8,749 nt of DNA from positions 1 to 8,749 of the forward strand of contig JALTPW010000739.1 in NCBI GenBank assembly GCA_026999335.1. The letters run 5' to 3'. The notes beneath the pieces were generated by a model, which saw nothing but the letters and a program-made list of their open reading frames with translations, did not search any database and had not been told where the DNA came from. The position numbers and the translations under genes are program-made. Shown in pieces: positions 1-5,930 of this stretch; the first letter of the stretch is position 1; every line of letters begins with the position of its first letter. The stretch comes from Chromatiales bacterium. GTDB taxonomy: Bacteria > Pseudomonadota > Gammaproteobacteria > SZUA-152.

Positions 1-67
1 GGGAAGTTTTGTGCTGATCTTTTCCTGGCCCTCGCGCGGTAACTGAGCCGCGCTGGATTACCCCGCC

Positions 68-224
68 GTAGGAGCGGGCCATGCCCGCGATTGCTCGTCT
101 ATGATGTTGTCGGAGCGTTTTTAGGCACGACAATTTTTATCAACTGTCGTGCCTAAAGGGGCTCCTACAAGTGCACTGATGGAACCTTGGCGCAGAAACC
201 ATCGCGGGCATGGCCCGCTCCTAC
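68..224. repeat. REP-like inverted pair with nested hairpin, downstream of yqaA
   Basis: A 24-bp palindrome-bearing unit (core GCGGGCCATGCCCGC, outer end GTAGGAGC) occurs at 68-91 and again, identical and inverted, at 201-224. Between them is a perfect 13-bp inverted repeat, 120-132 against 145-157 with a 12-nt loop (arm TTTAGGCACGACA). The whole forms a nested cruciform just past the yqaA stop codon. Such paired REP units (BIME-like) are common between genes in gammaproteobacteria and can stabilise or end transcripts. The inner hairpin has no T-run after it on the yqaA sense strand, so I do not call it an intrinsic terminator. Confidence 0.8.
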
Positions 225-236
225 CGGGTGTTGTGG

Positions 237-674
237 TTAATAGTCTTTCAGCAGCCACAAGATGGCGCCATAGCGTGCCGCTTTTCCTATTGCAATAAAT
301 ACCAGCGCCGGCCAAAAGCCGATGCGCAGCCAGCCAGCAGCGACACATAAGGGATCACCGACCACCGGCAGCCATGACAGCAACAGCAGCGGGCTACCAT
401 GGCGTTCGAGCCAGCGGATGGCGCGCTGCTGCGATGGCTTGTGCACTCGCCCAGCCGGCCAGCGTCGCGCCAGCAAGCGGCCGATCAGCCATGAACTCAT
501 GCCGCCCAGGGTGTTGCCGAGGGTGGCGATGGTCAGCAGAAGTAATGGTGCGTGGGCGTCGTGCAGGCGCAGGGCCGAGAGCACGGCCTCGGAGCCGCCG
601 GGCATCAGAGTCGAGGCGATAAAGGCGCTGAGAAACAAGCCCCACAGCCCCCAGTCTTCGATCAGACTATCCAT
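237..674 (-). CDS. yqaA: YqaA-family (DedA/SNARE-associated-like) inner membrane protein
   Basis: A 145-aa hydrophobic protein that reads like the small YqaA family, related to the DedA/SNARE-associated superfamily. It has the N-terminal helix and re-entrant-like segment STLMPGGSEAVL (about 21-32), a second segment with TLGNTLGG (51-58), then the signature SWLPVVGDPLCVAAGWLRI (100-118) and a last hydrophobic helix near the C-terminus. The length matches the usual ~140-150 aa. DedA-type proteins are linked to lipid flipping and envelope homeostasis; the precise role of YqaA is unknown. The ATG at 674 is the only sensible start, but no clear Shine-Dalgarno is visible. A REP unit begins only 13 bases upstream (687), inside the likely leader. 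The gene shares orientation with the transglycosylase and proS but is separated from them by repeats. Confidence 0.88.
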   Translation of the reverse strand: MDSLIEDWGLWGLFLSAFIASTLMPGGSEAVLSALRLHDAHAPLLLLTIATLGNTLGGMSSWLIGRLLARRWPAGRVHKPSQQRAIRWLERHGSPLLLLSWLPVVGDPLCVAAGWLRIGFWPALVFIAIGKAARYGAILWLLKDY

Positions 675-686
675 TTATCGTTATCG

Positions 687-823
687 GTAGGAGCGGGCCA
701 TGCCCGCGATGTTTTTGCCATGATGGTGGGATATGATTCTATTCGCGGCTGAAGCCGCTCCCACAAGTCCTAAAATAATCCCTGCATGTCGGATAGACCA
801 TCGCGGGCATGGCCCGCTCCTAC
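687..823. repeat. REP-like inverted pair between transglycosylase and yqaA
   Basis: The same 24-bp unit as at 68-91 recurs identically at 687-710 and inverted at 800-823. The pair fills nearly the entire gap between the transglycosylase stop (828) and the yqaA start (674). Between the arms, at 745-758, is a different REP core, GCGGCTGAAGCCGC followed by TCCCACAAG, typical of Pseudomonas-like interspersed palindromes. The element therefore mixes two REP families, as in mosaic BIMEs. Confidence 0.8.
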
Positions 824-827
824 CCTT

Positions 828-1439
828 TCAGCGGGCCTTGTACCAACGCTTGCGCAAGGCCGTGAAGACAAGGTTGGGATACCAGGTCTTGCCCAGGCTG
901 CCATTGTAACGGGCCAGGGCGCGGGTGAAATCACCCTTTTCCCTGTCTAGATAATGCTTGAGGATGGTGCAGCCAAAGCGCAGGTTGGTGCGCATGTCGA
1001 ACAGATTATCGCCGGCCTCGGGAATCTCCTTCAGCCAAAAAGGCATGATCTGCATCAGGCCCTGGGCGCCGGCGGAGGAGATGGCCCAGGGGTTGAAATT
1101 GCTCTCCACGTTGATCACGGCCAGCACCAGTTCCGGTGCCAGATCGGCCTTGCTGGCTTCGTAATGGATGTTTTTCAGCAGGTTGAGGCGCTCGGCGTCG
1201 TTGGGCACGCGTGACTTGAGGCGGTTGGACATGTCCAGCAGCCAGACCTCGGCGGCGAAGCGGTCTTCGAAGCTGTCGCTTTCGCTGATGGCCTTGGTCA
1301 GATGTGCGCGCAGGCTGTCGTCCGGGCGTTCCTGGGTGGCGGCCAGTGAGCTTGCGGGCAGGGCGAGCAGTAGCGCCAACACCATTGGTAGAGCACGGCG
1401 AAGGACATTTTTCGCGGATTTTTGCTGTCGGTGTTTCAT
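828..1439 (-). CDS. Secreted lytic transglycosylase, SLT domain
   Basis: A 203-aa predicted periplasmic murein lytic transglycosylase, which cleaves the glycan strand between MurNAc and GlcNAc. Residues 1-34 form a signal peptide: basic KHRQQKSAKNVLRR, hydrophobic ALPMVLALLLALPASSLA, likely cut after SLA. The goose-lysozyme-like SLT fold follows from about 90: VINVESNFNPWAI contains the probable catalytic Glu112, GLMQIMP (127-133) is the substrate-groove motif, and ALARYNGS (174-181) is the conserved YN motif. An upstream in-frame GTG would add 20 residues, but that stretch overlaps a REP hairpin (1479-1505) and would spoil the signal peptide, so I use the ATG at 1439. It lies downstream of proS in the same orientation, with its own candidate promoter at 1550-1577. 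Confidence 0.93.
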   Translation of the reverse strand: MKHRQQKSAKNVLRRALPMVLALLLALPASSLAATQERPDDSLRAHLTKAISESDSFEDRFAAEVWLLDMSNRLKSRVPNDAERLNLLKNIHYEASKADLAPELVLAVINVESNFNPWAISSAGAQGLMQIMPFWLKEIPEAGDNLFDMRTNLRFGCTILKHYLDREKGDFTRALARYNGSLGKTWYPNLVFTALRKRWYKAR

Positions 1440-1478
1440 GTCATTGATTATCGACGTGTCGGTCTGTCCTTTGAATCT

Positions 1479-1505
1479 CCCGGGTTTCGCTACGCTCAAC
1501 CCGGG
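1479..1505. repeat. REP-like hairpin CCCGGGTT/AACCCGGG upstream of the transglycosylase
   Basis: A perfect 8-bp inverted repeat (1479-1486 and 1498-1505) with an 11-nt loop, followed by CTAC. This CCCGGGTT...AACCCGGGCTAC unit is an interspersed palindrome of a type widespread in gammaproteobacteria. It lies between the candidate promoter and the start codon of the transglycosylase and would fold in the mRNA leader. Confidence 0.65.
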
Positions 1506-1549
1506 CTACTTGCTGTCGGTTTTCACCGTGTTGGTGGTGCACCCGGTAA

Positions 1550-1577
1550 AGTATAAAAAACGACAATGATCCGCCAA
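1550..1577 (-). promoter_or_regulatory. Candidate sigma70 promoter of the transglycosylase gene
   Basis: On the minus strand, TTGGCG (1577-1572) is followed after 16 bp by TATACT (1555-1550), preceded by a T-rich run. The -10 box matches 5 of 6 consensus bases and the -35 box 4 of 6. The start of transcription would be near 1543, about 100 bases before the ATG. This is assigned by eye. Confidence 0.4.
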
Positions 1578-1612
1578 TCATAAATCAGAAACATTGACGG
1601 CCGATGCCGTTT

Positions 1613-1634
1613 GTAGGGTGGGCATTGCCCCTAC
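1613..1634. repeat. Short palindrome GTAGGG...CCCTAC downstream of proS
   Basis: The sequence GTAGGGTGGGCATTGCCCCT then AC folds into an imperfect hairpin (GGGCA/TGCCC core with outer GTAG/CTAC) beginning 15 bases past the proS stop codon. It resembles a third REP-like family rather than an intrinsic terminator, because no T-run follows on the proS sense strand. Confidence 0.45.
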
Positions 1635-1648
1635 GCAATCGGTGTGGT

Positions 1649-3373
1649 TTATGCTTTGAGCCTGTCACGCAGAAAATCGACGATGCCCGCCAGCGCCACG
1701 TCCTGTTTGTCGCTGTCGCGACGGCCCTTGTATTCGATGTTGTCGGCGTCCAGTCCCCGCTCGCCCAGCACGATGCGGTGCGGGATGCCGATCAGCTCCA
1801 TGTCGGCGAACATCACACCCGGACGTTCTTTGCGGTCGTCCAGCAGCACGTCGATGCCAGCGGCCATGAGTTCATCGTGTAGTTTCTCCACCGCCTCGCG
1901 CAGGCGCTGCGATTTGTGCATGTTCATGGGCAGCAGGGCGACCTGGAAGGGGGCGATGTTGTTGGGCCAGATAATGCCGCGTTCATCGTGATTCTGTTCG
2001 ATGGCGGCGGCCACCACGCGCGATACGCCGATGCCATAACAGCCCATGCGCATCACCACCGCCTTGCCGGACTCGTCCAGCACCGTGGCGTTGAGCGCCT
2101 CGGCGTACTTGCTGCCGAGCTGGAAGATGTGACCCACCTCGATGCCGCGCTTGATGGATAGCCGGCCCTTGCCATCCGGACTGGGATCACCCTCCACCAC
2201 GTTGCGCAGGTCGGCGACCTGTACGTTGTCAGTACCGGGCTCGGGCAGGTCACGGCCCCAGTTGACACCGCTGAGATGCTTGCCGTCTTCGTTGGCGCCG
2301 CAGACGAAATCGGCCAATACGCTGGCTGCGCGGTCGACGATCAGTGGTGCGGCGATGTTGCGTGGACCGATGGAGCCGGCCGGGCAGCCACAGCAGGCGT
2401 GCACCGCCTCGTCGCCCACCAGGGTCAGCGGCGCGGCCACTTGCGGTAGTTTTTCCGCCTTGATCTCGTTCAGCGCGTGATCGCCGCGCAGTACCAGCGC
2501 CACCACGTCCGTCTCGCTGCCCTTCACCAGCAGGGTTTTTACGCTCTGCGCGGGATCGATGTCGAGGAAATCACATACCTCGGCAATACTGCGTTGATTG
2601 GGCGTGTCCACCACCTGTAGCTCGGCAGTGGGTGCCGGGCGTCCGTCGGCCGGGGCCACTGCTTCGGCCAGCTCCACGTTGGTGGCGTAGTCGCTCTCCG
2701 AGGAAAAGGCGATGGCGTCTTCGCCGGATGCCGCCAGCACATGGAATTCGTGCGAGGCATTGCCACCGATGTCGCCGGTATCCGCCAGCACCGGGCGAAA
2801 ATTCAGCCCCAGGCGGGTGAAGATGTGCGTGTAGGCCGTGAACATGCGTTGGTAGGTCTCGTTCAGCGAATCCTGATCGGCATGGAAGGAATAGGCGTCC
2901 TTCATGAGGAATTCGCGTGCGCGCATGACGCCGAAGCGCGGGCGGATCTCGTCGCGGAACTTGGTCTGGATCTGGTAGAAATTCACCGGCAGTTGCTTGT
3001 AGGAACGCAGCTCGTGACACGCCAGATCGGTGATCACCTCCTCGTGGGTGGGGCCATAGCAGAACTCGCGCCCATGGCGGTCGCGCAGGCGCAGCAGCGC
3101 CGGCCCGTATTGCTCCCAGCGGCCCGACGCCTGCCACAGCTCGGCGGGTTGTATCGACGGCATCAGTAGTTCCTGCGCCCCGGCGTGATCCATCTCCTCG
3201 CGGACGATATTTTCCACCTTGCGCAGCACCCGTAGGCCCATGGGCAGCCAGGTATAGAGACCGGAGGCCAGTTTGCGGATCATGCCCGCGCGCAACATCA
3301 ACTGATGGCTGATGACCTCCGCGTCGGCGGGGGTTTCCTTGACGGTGGCGAGCAAAAACTGGGAAGTGCGCAT
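1649..3373 (-). CDS. proS: Prolyl-tRNA synthetase (bacterial type, with editing domain)
   Basis: A 574-aa class II aminoacyl-tRNA synthetase that charges tRNA-Pro with proline in the cytoplasm; E. coli ProS is of similar length (572). The catalytic core shows GPTHEE (107-112), motif 2 FRDEIRPRFG (139-148) with REFLMKDAYSFH (153-164), and motif 3 GIGVSRVVAAAIEQ (447-460). Between motifs 2 and 3, about 230-390, lies the YbaK-like INS domain that hydrolyses Ala-tRNA-Pro; Lys279 in SVKTLLVK matches the conserved editing lysine. The anticodon-binding domain runs from about 472 to the end. An upstream in-frame extension of 24 residues exists, but the start MRTSQFLL at 3373 matches the family and the longer form would overlap the promoter -10 region. 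The gene is complete and undamaged. Confidence 0.98.
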   Translation of the reverse strand: MRTSQFLLATVKETPADAEVISHQLMLRAGMIRKLASGLYTWLPMGLRVLRKVENIVREEMDHAGAQELLMPSIQPAELWQASGRWEQYGPALLRLRDRHGREFCYGPTHEEVITDLACHELRSYKQLPVNFYQIQTKFRDEIRPRFGVMRAREFLMKDAYSFHADQDSLNETYQRMFTAYTHIFTRLGLNFRPVLADTGDIGGNASHEFHVLAASGEDAIAFSSESDYATNVELAEAVAPADGRPAPTAELQVVDTPNQRSIAEVCDFLDIDPAQSVKTLLVKGSETDVVALVLRGDHALNEIKAEKLPQVAAPLTLVGDEAVHACCGCPAGSIGPRNIAAPLIVDRAASVLADFVCGANEDGKHLSGVNWGRDLPEPGTDNVQVADLRNVVEGDPSPDGKGRLSIKRGIEVGHIFQLGSKYAEALNATVLDESGKAVVMRMGCYGIGVSRVVAAAIEQNHDERGIIWPNNIAPFQVALLPMNMHKSQRLREAVEKLHDELMAAGIDVLLDDRKERPGVMFADMELIGIPHRIVLGERGLDADNIEYKGRRDSDKQDVALAGIVDFLRDRLKA

Positions 3374-3425
3374 GGCTACCTGCTGTGTGGGTTCGGATTG
3401 GGAAAACAGGCTCGGGATTGTAGCG
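3362..3425. repeat. proS leader segment, copy 1 of a direct repeat
   Basis: The proS start and leader (3363-3415 and a few bases beyond) have a second, same-orientation copy at 4314-4369. The copies share the 13-mer GAAGTGCGCATGG (3363-3375 and 4314-4326) and a 21-base exact block (3395-3415 and 4339-4359, containing ATTGGGAAAACAGGCTCGG), then GTAGC. Confidence 0.75.
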
Positions 3426-3445
3426 GTAAGCGGCGGGCAGGCCAA
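3417..3445 (-). promoter_or_regulatory. Candidate proS promoter
   Basis: On the minus strand, TTGGCC (3445-3440) is followed after exactly 17 bp by TACAAT (3422-3417), a 5-of-6 match to the -10 consensus. It sits about 45 bp before the proS ATG at 3373. The -10 box and leader, but not the -35 box, recur in diverged form at 4314-4369. Confidence 0.55.
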
Positions 3446-3695
3446 TGAATACCGCGTGGTTGTCGCAGGTTATCCACGATAACCCTGCCTGTCTGGTAAT
3501 TAAGTGGTTATTAAAGAAAGTGGCGAAAAGCTTAAATAGCAGGTTTAATCATTTAAACCTGCTTAAATAAGGCTTGAAATGTCATGCTTTTTAAGGGGCG
3601 TCCGGGCAGGTAGGGGTTATTTTATGAGGGTTTGCTCCAGTTTGCGCAAACCCCGATTAAAAGATAGGCACCGTAGTCTTAGTGTTATCTACATT
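3446..3695. other. AT-rich gap between proS promoter and fic pseudogene, with one hairpin
   Basis: No gene is recognised. A perfect 11-bp inverted repeat, arm AGCAGGTTTAA, lies at 3538-3548 and 3553-3563 with a 4-nt TCAT loop. It is flanked by a direct repeat GCTTAAATA (3530-3537 in part, and 3561-3569). There is no following T-run, so it looks more like a protein-binding site or a decayed end than a terminator. This gap marks the change from core-type sequence to the decayed island. Confidence 0.5.
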
Positions 3696-4102
3696 TCAAA
3701 CCGGCTGATCCGCGAAATCCACGCCAGATTGCTGGCGCGAGGTGCGGACAAGCAGCCGGGCGAGTTTCGCCGCTCGCAGAACTGGATGGGTGGTATATGC
3801 CCCGGGAATGCCGGCTTCGTTCCGCCATCATCACATGCATCGATAAATGCATGGGCGAACTGGAACAATTTCTCCATCAACCAGGTTCGGCTCTGCTGAA
3901 GGCGGCGCTGGCTCATGTGCAATATCCATCCCTTTCTTGATGGCAAAACGGGTACACGGGTTGCCTGCTGATCGCCATCAAGGCGCTGAAAACCCTCACT
4001 ACACTGGGTGTTGTGCACGAAATCAGCGGCAGACAGCGCAACCGCATCTTCGCCTACCAGTGCTATATCGATATCCTCAACGAAGGCGCAGAGTCCTTAT
4101 GA
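3696..4102 (+). pseudogene. Fic-family protein pseudogene (truncated, frameshifted)
   Basis: Pieces of one Fic protein are found in three successive frames. The first (to about 3838) reads NRLIREIHARLLARG then GEFRRSQNWMGG and PGNAGFVPP, the conserved region before the Fic core. The second (about 3842-3925) reads MGELEQFLHQPGSALLKAALAHVQ, the helix before the active site. Then IHPFLDG in another frame is the start of the HPFxDGNGR motif, and the rest (NGYTGCLLI) is in yet another. An internal deletion joins this to the C-terminal winged-helix part, KALKTLTTLGVVHEISGRQR, which ends in EGAESL and TGA at 4102. The N-terminus is missing too. The enzyme family modifies target proteins, usually by AMP transfer, but this copy cannot make a working protein: frames are broken and the motif Arg residues are lost. 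Confidence 0.85.
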
Positions 4103-4313
4103 ATAGATTTTGCAAGTGATCGTGTTTGCGCAGTGCACCAGATTAGTGGCTACGCCAGCAACCGTGAATGCTTCGAGGGTAATGCCCGTGAGCTGGAAGT
4201 GGTGCTTTGGCTGGTGCAGAAAGTAGTGTTCAGTGTAGTACAGGTCGCGGGCTCGTCGAGACCTTGACGATTTTGCTGAGGAGTTTCCACCGGTTTGGCT
4301 CAATGCAAAGAGA

Positions 4314-4369
4314 GAAGTGCGCATGGATCCTGTTTTGTGGATTGGGAAAACAGGCTCGGAATGGTAGCC
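4314..4369. repeat. Diverged second copy of the proS start/leader region
   Basis: This segment repeats the region around the proS start codon (see 3362-3425) in the same orientation, about 950 bp away. On the minus strand it still reads MRTS at the start of an open frame, but the sequence after that (LFALSQTGGN) no longer resembles ProS, and the -35 box is not conserved. The fic pseudogene lies between the two copies. It suggests a duplication or recombination event at the proS 5' boundary when the island arrived. Confidence 0.7.
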
Positions 4370-4470
4370 ACGGGCGAGGCAGAGTGGGGTATATCCGCCA
4401 GCCAACGGACTGTTATGCCGCTTGTTGGTGAATGTAACCCTATGTTTATCAATAAGAAAGAAGAAATTTT

Positions 4471-4500
4471 CAAATAACATCAATCGATTGACGTTATTTG
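4471..4500. repeat. 30-bp near-perfect palindrome centred on ATCGAT
   Basis: The 15-base arms CAAATAACATCAATC and GATTGACGTTATTTG differ from perfect symmetry at a single pair (A4479 opposite C4492). There is essentially no loop, so it is more like a dimeric-protein binding site or recombination site than a terminator. Confidence 0.6.
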
Positions 4501-4640
4501 TCAGGGCCGTAGACTGAGCCATCAGTCCTTACACTGAGTGGTGTCCGTGACGAGAGCCCGTACCTGTTCTGAATGTGTATTATATTCAGGACACTACACT
4601 AGGGATGAAATAGAGCACAAAAAATGATTGATTTATTGAT

Positions 4641-4719
4641 GCGGGGTATTGATACTGAATTCAATACACCCGCCATGCCTATGCCCGTTCGCGGTTATGC
4701 ACAAATCGGCGGGTTTTTT
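4641..4719 (+). terminator. Two competing stems ending in GGCGGG-TTTTTT (possible attenuator)
   Basis: Stem 1 pairs 4641-4652 (GCGGGGTATTGA) with 4661-4673, 12 bp with one bulged A and an 8-nt loop. Stem 2 pairs CCCGCC (4669-4674) with GGCGGG (4708-4713), directly followed by six T (4714-4719), as in an intrinsic terminator but with a 33-nt loop that contains CCGTTCGCGG. The stems share 4669-4673, so they cannot form together. The next gene starts at 4785, 65 bases on. Terminator confidence is moderate; the switching idea is inference. Confidence 0.4.
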
Positions 4720-4784
4720 GTGTTGAACTTGTCGAAGTCTCTGCAAAATACAACCCGACGACTCCACGTAAAGGGTGCCAATTT

Positions 4785-5197
4785 ATGAACAAGTCGACGC
4801 CCTATTTCCGTCCCCGCTTAACGAGGGCGCGCCTGGATGAATTTCGAAGTCTGAAAGACGGTTGCTCGATGGTCTGGGTTTCGCCCCCGAACATAGCGGC
4901 CTTGATTGGCTGGGAAAGGTATTCGTCCAGCATTACCCCGATGAACCCTCGCTTCCTTACTTGTACCCAACCGCCGAGGGCGGTGTGCAGGCAGAGTGGA
5001 CGCTGGCAGGCCACGAAATCTCGCTGGAAATCGATCTTGCTGCCAAAAATGGAGAATGGCACGACCTCGACATGCAGAACCAGAAAGAGGATACACGGCA
5101 ACTGAAATTGGATCAGGCTGCCGACTGGCACTGGATTGTGGAACAGATCAGCAGGTTGGAAAAGGAGGCCCTGGCCGGTTCAGGCAACGGTCGCTGA
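4785..5197 (+). pseudogene. Small protein of unknown function, disrupted by one missing base
   Basis: The start at 4785 has a fair ribosome site (AAAGGG, 4770-4775) and gives MNKSTPYFRPRLTRARLDEF then RSLKDG. From about 4862 the coding continues one frame over as LLDGLGFAPEHSGLDWLGKV, then LPYLYPTAEGGVQAEW (about 60-75 after repair), EISLEIDLAAKNGEWHDLD, and a charged C-terminus ending in GSGNGR, TGA at 5197. Restoring one G near 4863 (GGTTG to GGTTGG) joins both halves as DGWLDGLGF, about 137 aa in all. The GGVQAEW/SLEIDL pattern belongs to a conserved family of uncharacterised small soluble proteins as far as I recall, but I cannot name a function. It lies just upstream of the hsdM fragment, so it may once have been part of the restriction locus. 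Translation from the TTG at 4862 would give a 111-aa protein lacking the N-terminus. Confidence 0.6.
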
Positions 5198-5237
5198 CAG
5201 AAGATCAAACCCGCCATCGACACATTTTGAAAGCAGT

Positions 5238-5265
5238 ATTAATGGATCAAAATTAATGGATCAAA
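5238..5265 (+). repeat. 14-bp perfect tandem duplication at the hsdM start
   Basis: ATTAATGGATCAAA occurs twice back to back (5238-5251 and 5252-5265). The first copy creates a decoy start that reads only MDQN and stops; the second is the real hsdM start, MDQTEQQ at 5256. Confidence 0.9.
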
Positions 5266-5457
5266 CCGAACAACAATTCCTCAACGACCTGGACAAAAAA
5301 CTCTGGTCATCCGCTGACAAACTCCGTTCCAACCTTGATGCCGCCGTCTACAAACACACCGTGCTGGGGCTCATCTTTCTCAAATACGTCAGCGACGCCT
5401 TCGAGGAACGCCGCGAAGAGCTGGCAGCCCATTATCCGTGATAAAGACCACGATTAC
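5256..5457 (+). pseudogene. hsdM: Type I restriction-modification methyltransferase, 5' fragment
   Basis: Only the N-terminal ~67 codons remain: FLNDLDKKLWSSADKLRSNL, then AAVYKHTVLGLIFLKYVSDA and FEERREELAAHY, the conserved HsdM N-terminal helical domain (LDxxLWxxADKLR...VYKHxVLGLIFLKYxSD). A complete HsdM is about 500 aa and carries the SAM-binding and NPPF-type catalytic motifs, all missing here. As written the frame stops at 5441. Removing one C near 5437 restores HYRDKDHDY in the next frame, which matches the HsdM pattern a little further before homology ends at about 5457. The remainder of hsdM and all of hsdS appear deleted; the next recognisable sequence is an hsdR start at 5527. Confidence 0.88.
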
Positions 5458-5526
5458 TCTCAATGGCTTTTCCAGCGACGCCAACACACCCTCAGCAGGC
5501 ATACTCAACAACGGATAAGTAATAGC

Positions 5527-5673
5527 GTGATTACTGAAGATCAACTCGAACAGCTCTGCCTTGACTGGTTTCATGCGGATGGTTTCGAGTACGCCTATGG
5601 CCCAGACATCGCCTCGGATGGCGATTCGCCAGAGCGCAGCGATTACCGCCAGACTGTACTGACTGGCCGGCTA
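5527..5673 (+). pseudogene. hsdR: Type I restriction endonuclease subunit R, 5' fragment (first copy)
   Basis: A GTG start gives ITEDQLEQLCLDWFHADGFE, then YAYGPDIASDGDSPERSDYR and QTVLTGRL, the N-terminus of HsdR. It is 49 codons long where a full HsdR is around 1000 aa. The second copy at 7532 has the same segment with 36 of 49 residues identical, so the two are related but not a recent duplication. At GRL the frame runs on into unrelated codons. In another frame a tail AGYEEAAQTKAVA ends at TGA (5705-5707), overlapping an ATG as ATGA, which suggests a recombination joint between different genes near 5665-5673. The frame of this fragment is also the repaired hsdM frame. Confidence 0.85.
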
Positions 5674-5827
5674 CGAAGAAGCCGCGCAGACCAAGGCCGT
5701 CGCATGACAGGCTCCGATAACAGCATCGACTTCACTTCCGGCCCTGGTGGGCCATCTTCTACCAGGCCGAAGATGGCCAGACCCATATCAAATGCTGTTT
5801 TAGGGCAAAGAAATTGATGCCGGAATC

Positions 5828-5852
5828 AACTATCCGGAAATTCCGGATAGTT
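5828..5852. promoter_or_regulatory. Perfect 25-bp palindrome (12-bp arms), possible operator
   Basis: Arms AACTATCCGGAA (5828-5839) and TTCCGGATAGTT (5841-5852) are exact complements around a single A. No T-run follows, so a terminator is unlikely. Position 220 bp upstream of the HTH gene and the twofold symmetry fit an operator for a dimeric regulator; this is inference. Confidence 0.5.
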
Positions 5853-5901
5853 CGCCAGGGTGTCTGCTGATGACTATCAGACGTGCATCCTCGGTAAAAT
5901 A

Positions 5902-5930
5902 TTCAAGAAAAAAGCTGCTTTTTTCTTGAA
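5902..5930. terminator. Perfect 29-bp palindrome with A6/T6 tracts; bidirectional terminator or operator
   Basis: Arms TTCAAGAAAAAAGC (5902-5915) and GCTTTTTTCTTGAA (5917-5930) are exact complements around one T. The A6...GCTGC...T6 layout resembles a short bidirectional intrinsic terminator, with the T-tract on each strand lying within the stem. It could insulate the HTH-Doc pair from the decayed restriction genes upstream. An operator role for the HTH protein is the alternative. Confidence 0.45.

Larger units (their letters stand above)
4103..4784. other. Gene-poor gap with several hairpins
   Basis: I find no convincing gene here. Open frames on either strand show no recognisable family and none has a persuasive start site. 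The gap holds the proS leader copy (4314-4369), a 30-bp imperfect palindrome (4471-4500), a smaller hairpin CTGAAT/ATTCAG (4568-4573 and 4585-4590), and an attenuator-like pair of overlapping stems (4641-4719) ahead of the next gene. Confidence 0.6.

Noticed and set aside
1..42. A 13-codon plus-strand open tail ending in TAA (GKFCADLFLALAR) that could be the 3' end of a gene starting outside the window.
   Set aside because: Thirteen open codons are expected by chance and the residues match no family I recognise.
4411..4427. Sequence reading TAACAAGCGGCATAACA on the minus strand, reminiscent of integron attC sites.
   Set aside because: The second core box does not fit GTTRRRY, I see no matching partner box at attC spacing, and there is no integrase or cassette series.
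4097..4522. A 141-codon minus-strand open frame containing MRTSLFAL, like the proS start.
   Set aside because: Only the MRTS region is shared with ProS, through the duplicated leader; the rest has no likeness to ProS or to another protein.
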